Program-made: the position numbers and the translations under genes
Part shown: piece by piece, positions 63,173 through 64,000 of the stretch
Layout of the letters: each line of letters begins with the position of its first letter
Numbering within the stretch: the first letter of the stretch is position 1
Source: Candidatus Aminicenantota bacterium
GTDB lineage: Bacteria; Acidobacteriota; Aminicenantia; UBA2199
NCBI GenBank assembly: GCA_026393835.1
Contig: JAPKZK010000103.1
Span: 1-64,000, forward strand
Length of the DNA stretch: 64,000 bases
Direction of reading: 5' to 3'
Notes under the pieces: model-generated
The model's input: the letters and a program-made list of their open reading frames with translations, nothing else
What the model was told of the DNA's origin: nothing
The model's database searches: none

Positions 63173-64000
63173 TTATTCATAATGCAGCGCATTGATGGGA
63201 TTCAGTTTCGACGCTTTCATGGCGGGGTAGAAACCAAAGAATACGCCCACTGCCCCGGAAAAGAAAAACGCCCCAAATACCACCACCGGGTTCACGATAA
63301 TCGTCATTTTAATGAGATTGGCAATCATTTTCCCCAACCCGATGCCGGAGAGAATCCCGATCACACCGCCAAACAAACTGAGGGTAACCGCTTCGATAAG
63401 AAATTGAACCAGGATGTCGCCGCCCCTGGCGCCGATGGCCAGGCGGATGCCGATTTCTCTTGTTCTTTCGGTAACGGATACCAACATGATGTTCATGATG
63501 CCGATGCCGCCAACAAGAAGCGATACCCCCGCGATTGCCCCCAATACCATGGTCATGATGCCGGTAACACTGGTGGCAGTCTCAATAATATCGGTCTGGG
63601 AACGAACATTGAAATCATCATCATCCCCGGGCAACAGTTTGTGCGCCGCACGCAGTATTTTTGTTATTTCCGCGTAAGCGGCGTTCATTTTTTCAGTGGA
63701 AACAGCGCTGGCCATAATGGTATTAATGTTTTTACCGTCGCTCATACGGTAAAGAACAGTAGTGTAAGGCGCAAGGATGGTGTCATCCTGGTCCTGTCCG
63801 CCCATACTCTGGCCCCTTTCCTTCAAGACGCCGATAACCTGGAACGGGATATTCCCAATGCGTATCCGTTGTCCTACCGGGTCAGCATCGCCATACAATT
63901 CCGAGGCGACGGTTTTACCTAAAACCGCCACTTTTCTCCTGGCCAGGACATCGCGCGCCGTAATGAACTCACCCATGGCGAGTCCCCATTCCCTTATTTC
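63173..64000 (-). CDS. MacB-like ABC transporter permease, C-terminal part
   Basis: The frame is open to the window end, so the N-terminus is missing. Visible are part of the MacB periplasmic core (VLGKTVASELYGDADPVGQR, TILAPYTTVLYRM), then three or four membrane helices with the FtsX-like motif GGIGIMNIMLVSVTERTREIGIRLAIGA. The C-terminus is FGFYPAMKASKLNPINALHYE. Such permeases export peptides, lipoproteins or drugs with a MacA partner, which would be outside the window. Confidence 0.92.
   Translation of the reverse strand, partial: EIREWGLAMGEFITARDVLARRKVAVLGKTVASELYGDADPVGQRIRIGNIPFQVIGVLKERGQSMGGQDQDDTILAPYTTVLYRMSDGKNINTIMASAVSTEKMNAAYAEITKILRAAHKLLPGDDDDFNVRSQTDIIETATSVTGIMTMVLGAIAGVSLLVGGIGIMNIMLVSVTERTREIGIRLAIGARGGDILVQFLIEAVTLSLFGGVIGILSGIGLGKMIANLIKMTIIVNPVVVFGAFFFSGAVGVFFGFYPAMKASKLNPINALHYE

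Overview
The window looks like a chromosome segment of an uncultured, Gram-negative, probably anaerobic bacterium of medium GC. An outer-membrane barrel with a C-terminal Phe, a lipoprotein signal and many multi-sensor kinases support the Gram-negative reading. The giant NRPS/PKS genes, the many dispersed short palindromic repeats inside and between genes, and the molybdenum-hydroxylase and CoA-transferase genes remind me of Acidobacteriota, especially Aminicenantes-like genomes. That placement is inference; no rRNA or marker gene is present.

Layout. (1) 1-17518: the 3' part of a hybrid NRPS-PKS assembly line on the + strand. Protein 1 (5' end outside the window) is A-PCP / C-A-PCP / C-A(MT)-PCP / KS-AT-ACP. 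Protein 2 is C-A(MT)-PCP followed by a condensation-like domain without its catalytic histidines. No thioesterase is visible. My reading of the specificity pockets is Ile-like, Leu-like, a malonyl-type extension, then Ser-like. Short genomic repeats sit in frame inside these domains, repeatedly at the same structural positions. (2) 17437-25333, - strand: an S41 peptidase lipoprotein, a 3-hydroxyacyl-CoA dehydrogenase, and a signalling operon of PstS-like binding protein, barrel protein (frameshifted at a C7 tract), PAS/HAMP histidine kinase and a REC-HK-REC hybrid. (3) 25643-29728: phosphoglucomutase, FtsB-like protein, a DUF115/MptE-like protein, and a small peptide gene with a strong ribosome binding site and its own terminator.

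(4) 29843-52642 is an accessory island. It holds the mntA-hepT and hicBA toxin-antitoxin pairs, an AlbA_2/HATPase protein, an ArsP-like permease with a SigZ-like sigma factor, a Fic protein with an HTH domain and a visible operator, a lone nucleotidyltransferase, four ATPase or ATPase-nuclease proteins, and gene fragments. It also holds two long arrays with an exact 21-bp period and no indels (35881-36755 and 42431-43249). Its most unusual gene set is a three-gene operon: B12-type radical SAM protein, histidine phosphatase, and a TIR domain fused to a LacI/periplasmic-binding-type sensor (43488-47632). I read it as a possible undescribed NAD-depleting defence or signalling system.

(5) 52736-62947, + strand: a catabolic gene series of isochorismatase-like hydrolase, FdrA, DUF1116 (YlbE-like), cyclase-family hydrolase, the three subunits of a xanthine-dehydrogenase-type molybdenum hydroxylase, and a two-subunit glutaconate-type CoA-transferase. 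Together they suggest hydroxylation, ring opening or deamidation, and CoA activation of a nitrogen-containing compound. (6) 63173-64000: the C-terminal part of a MacB-like ABC permease, cut by the window end.
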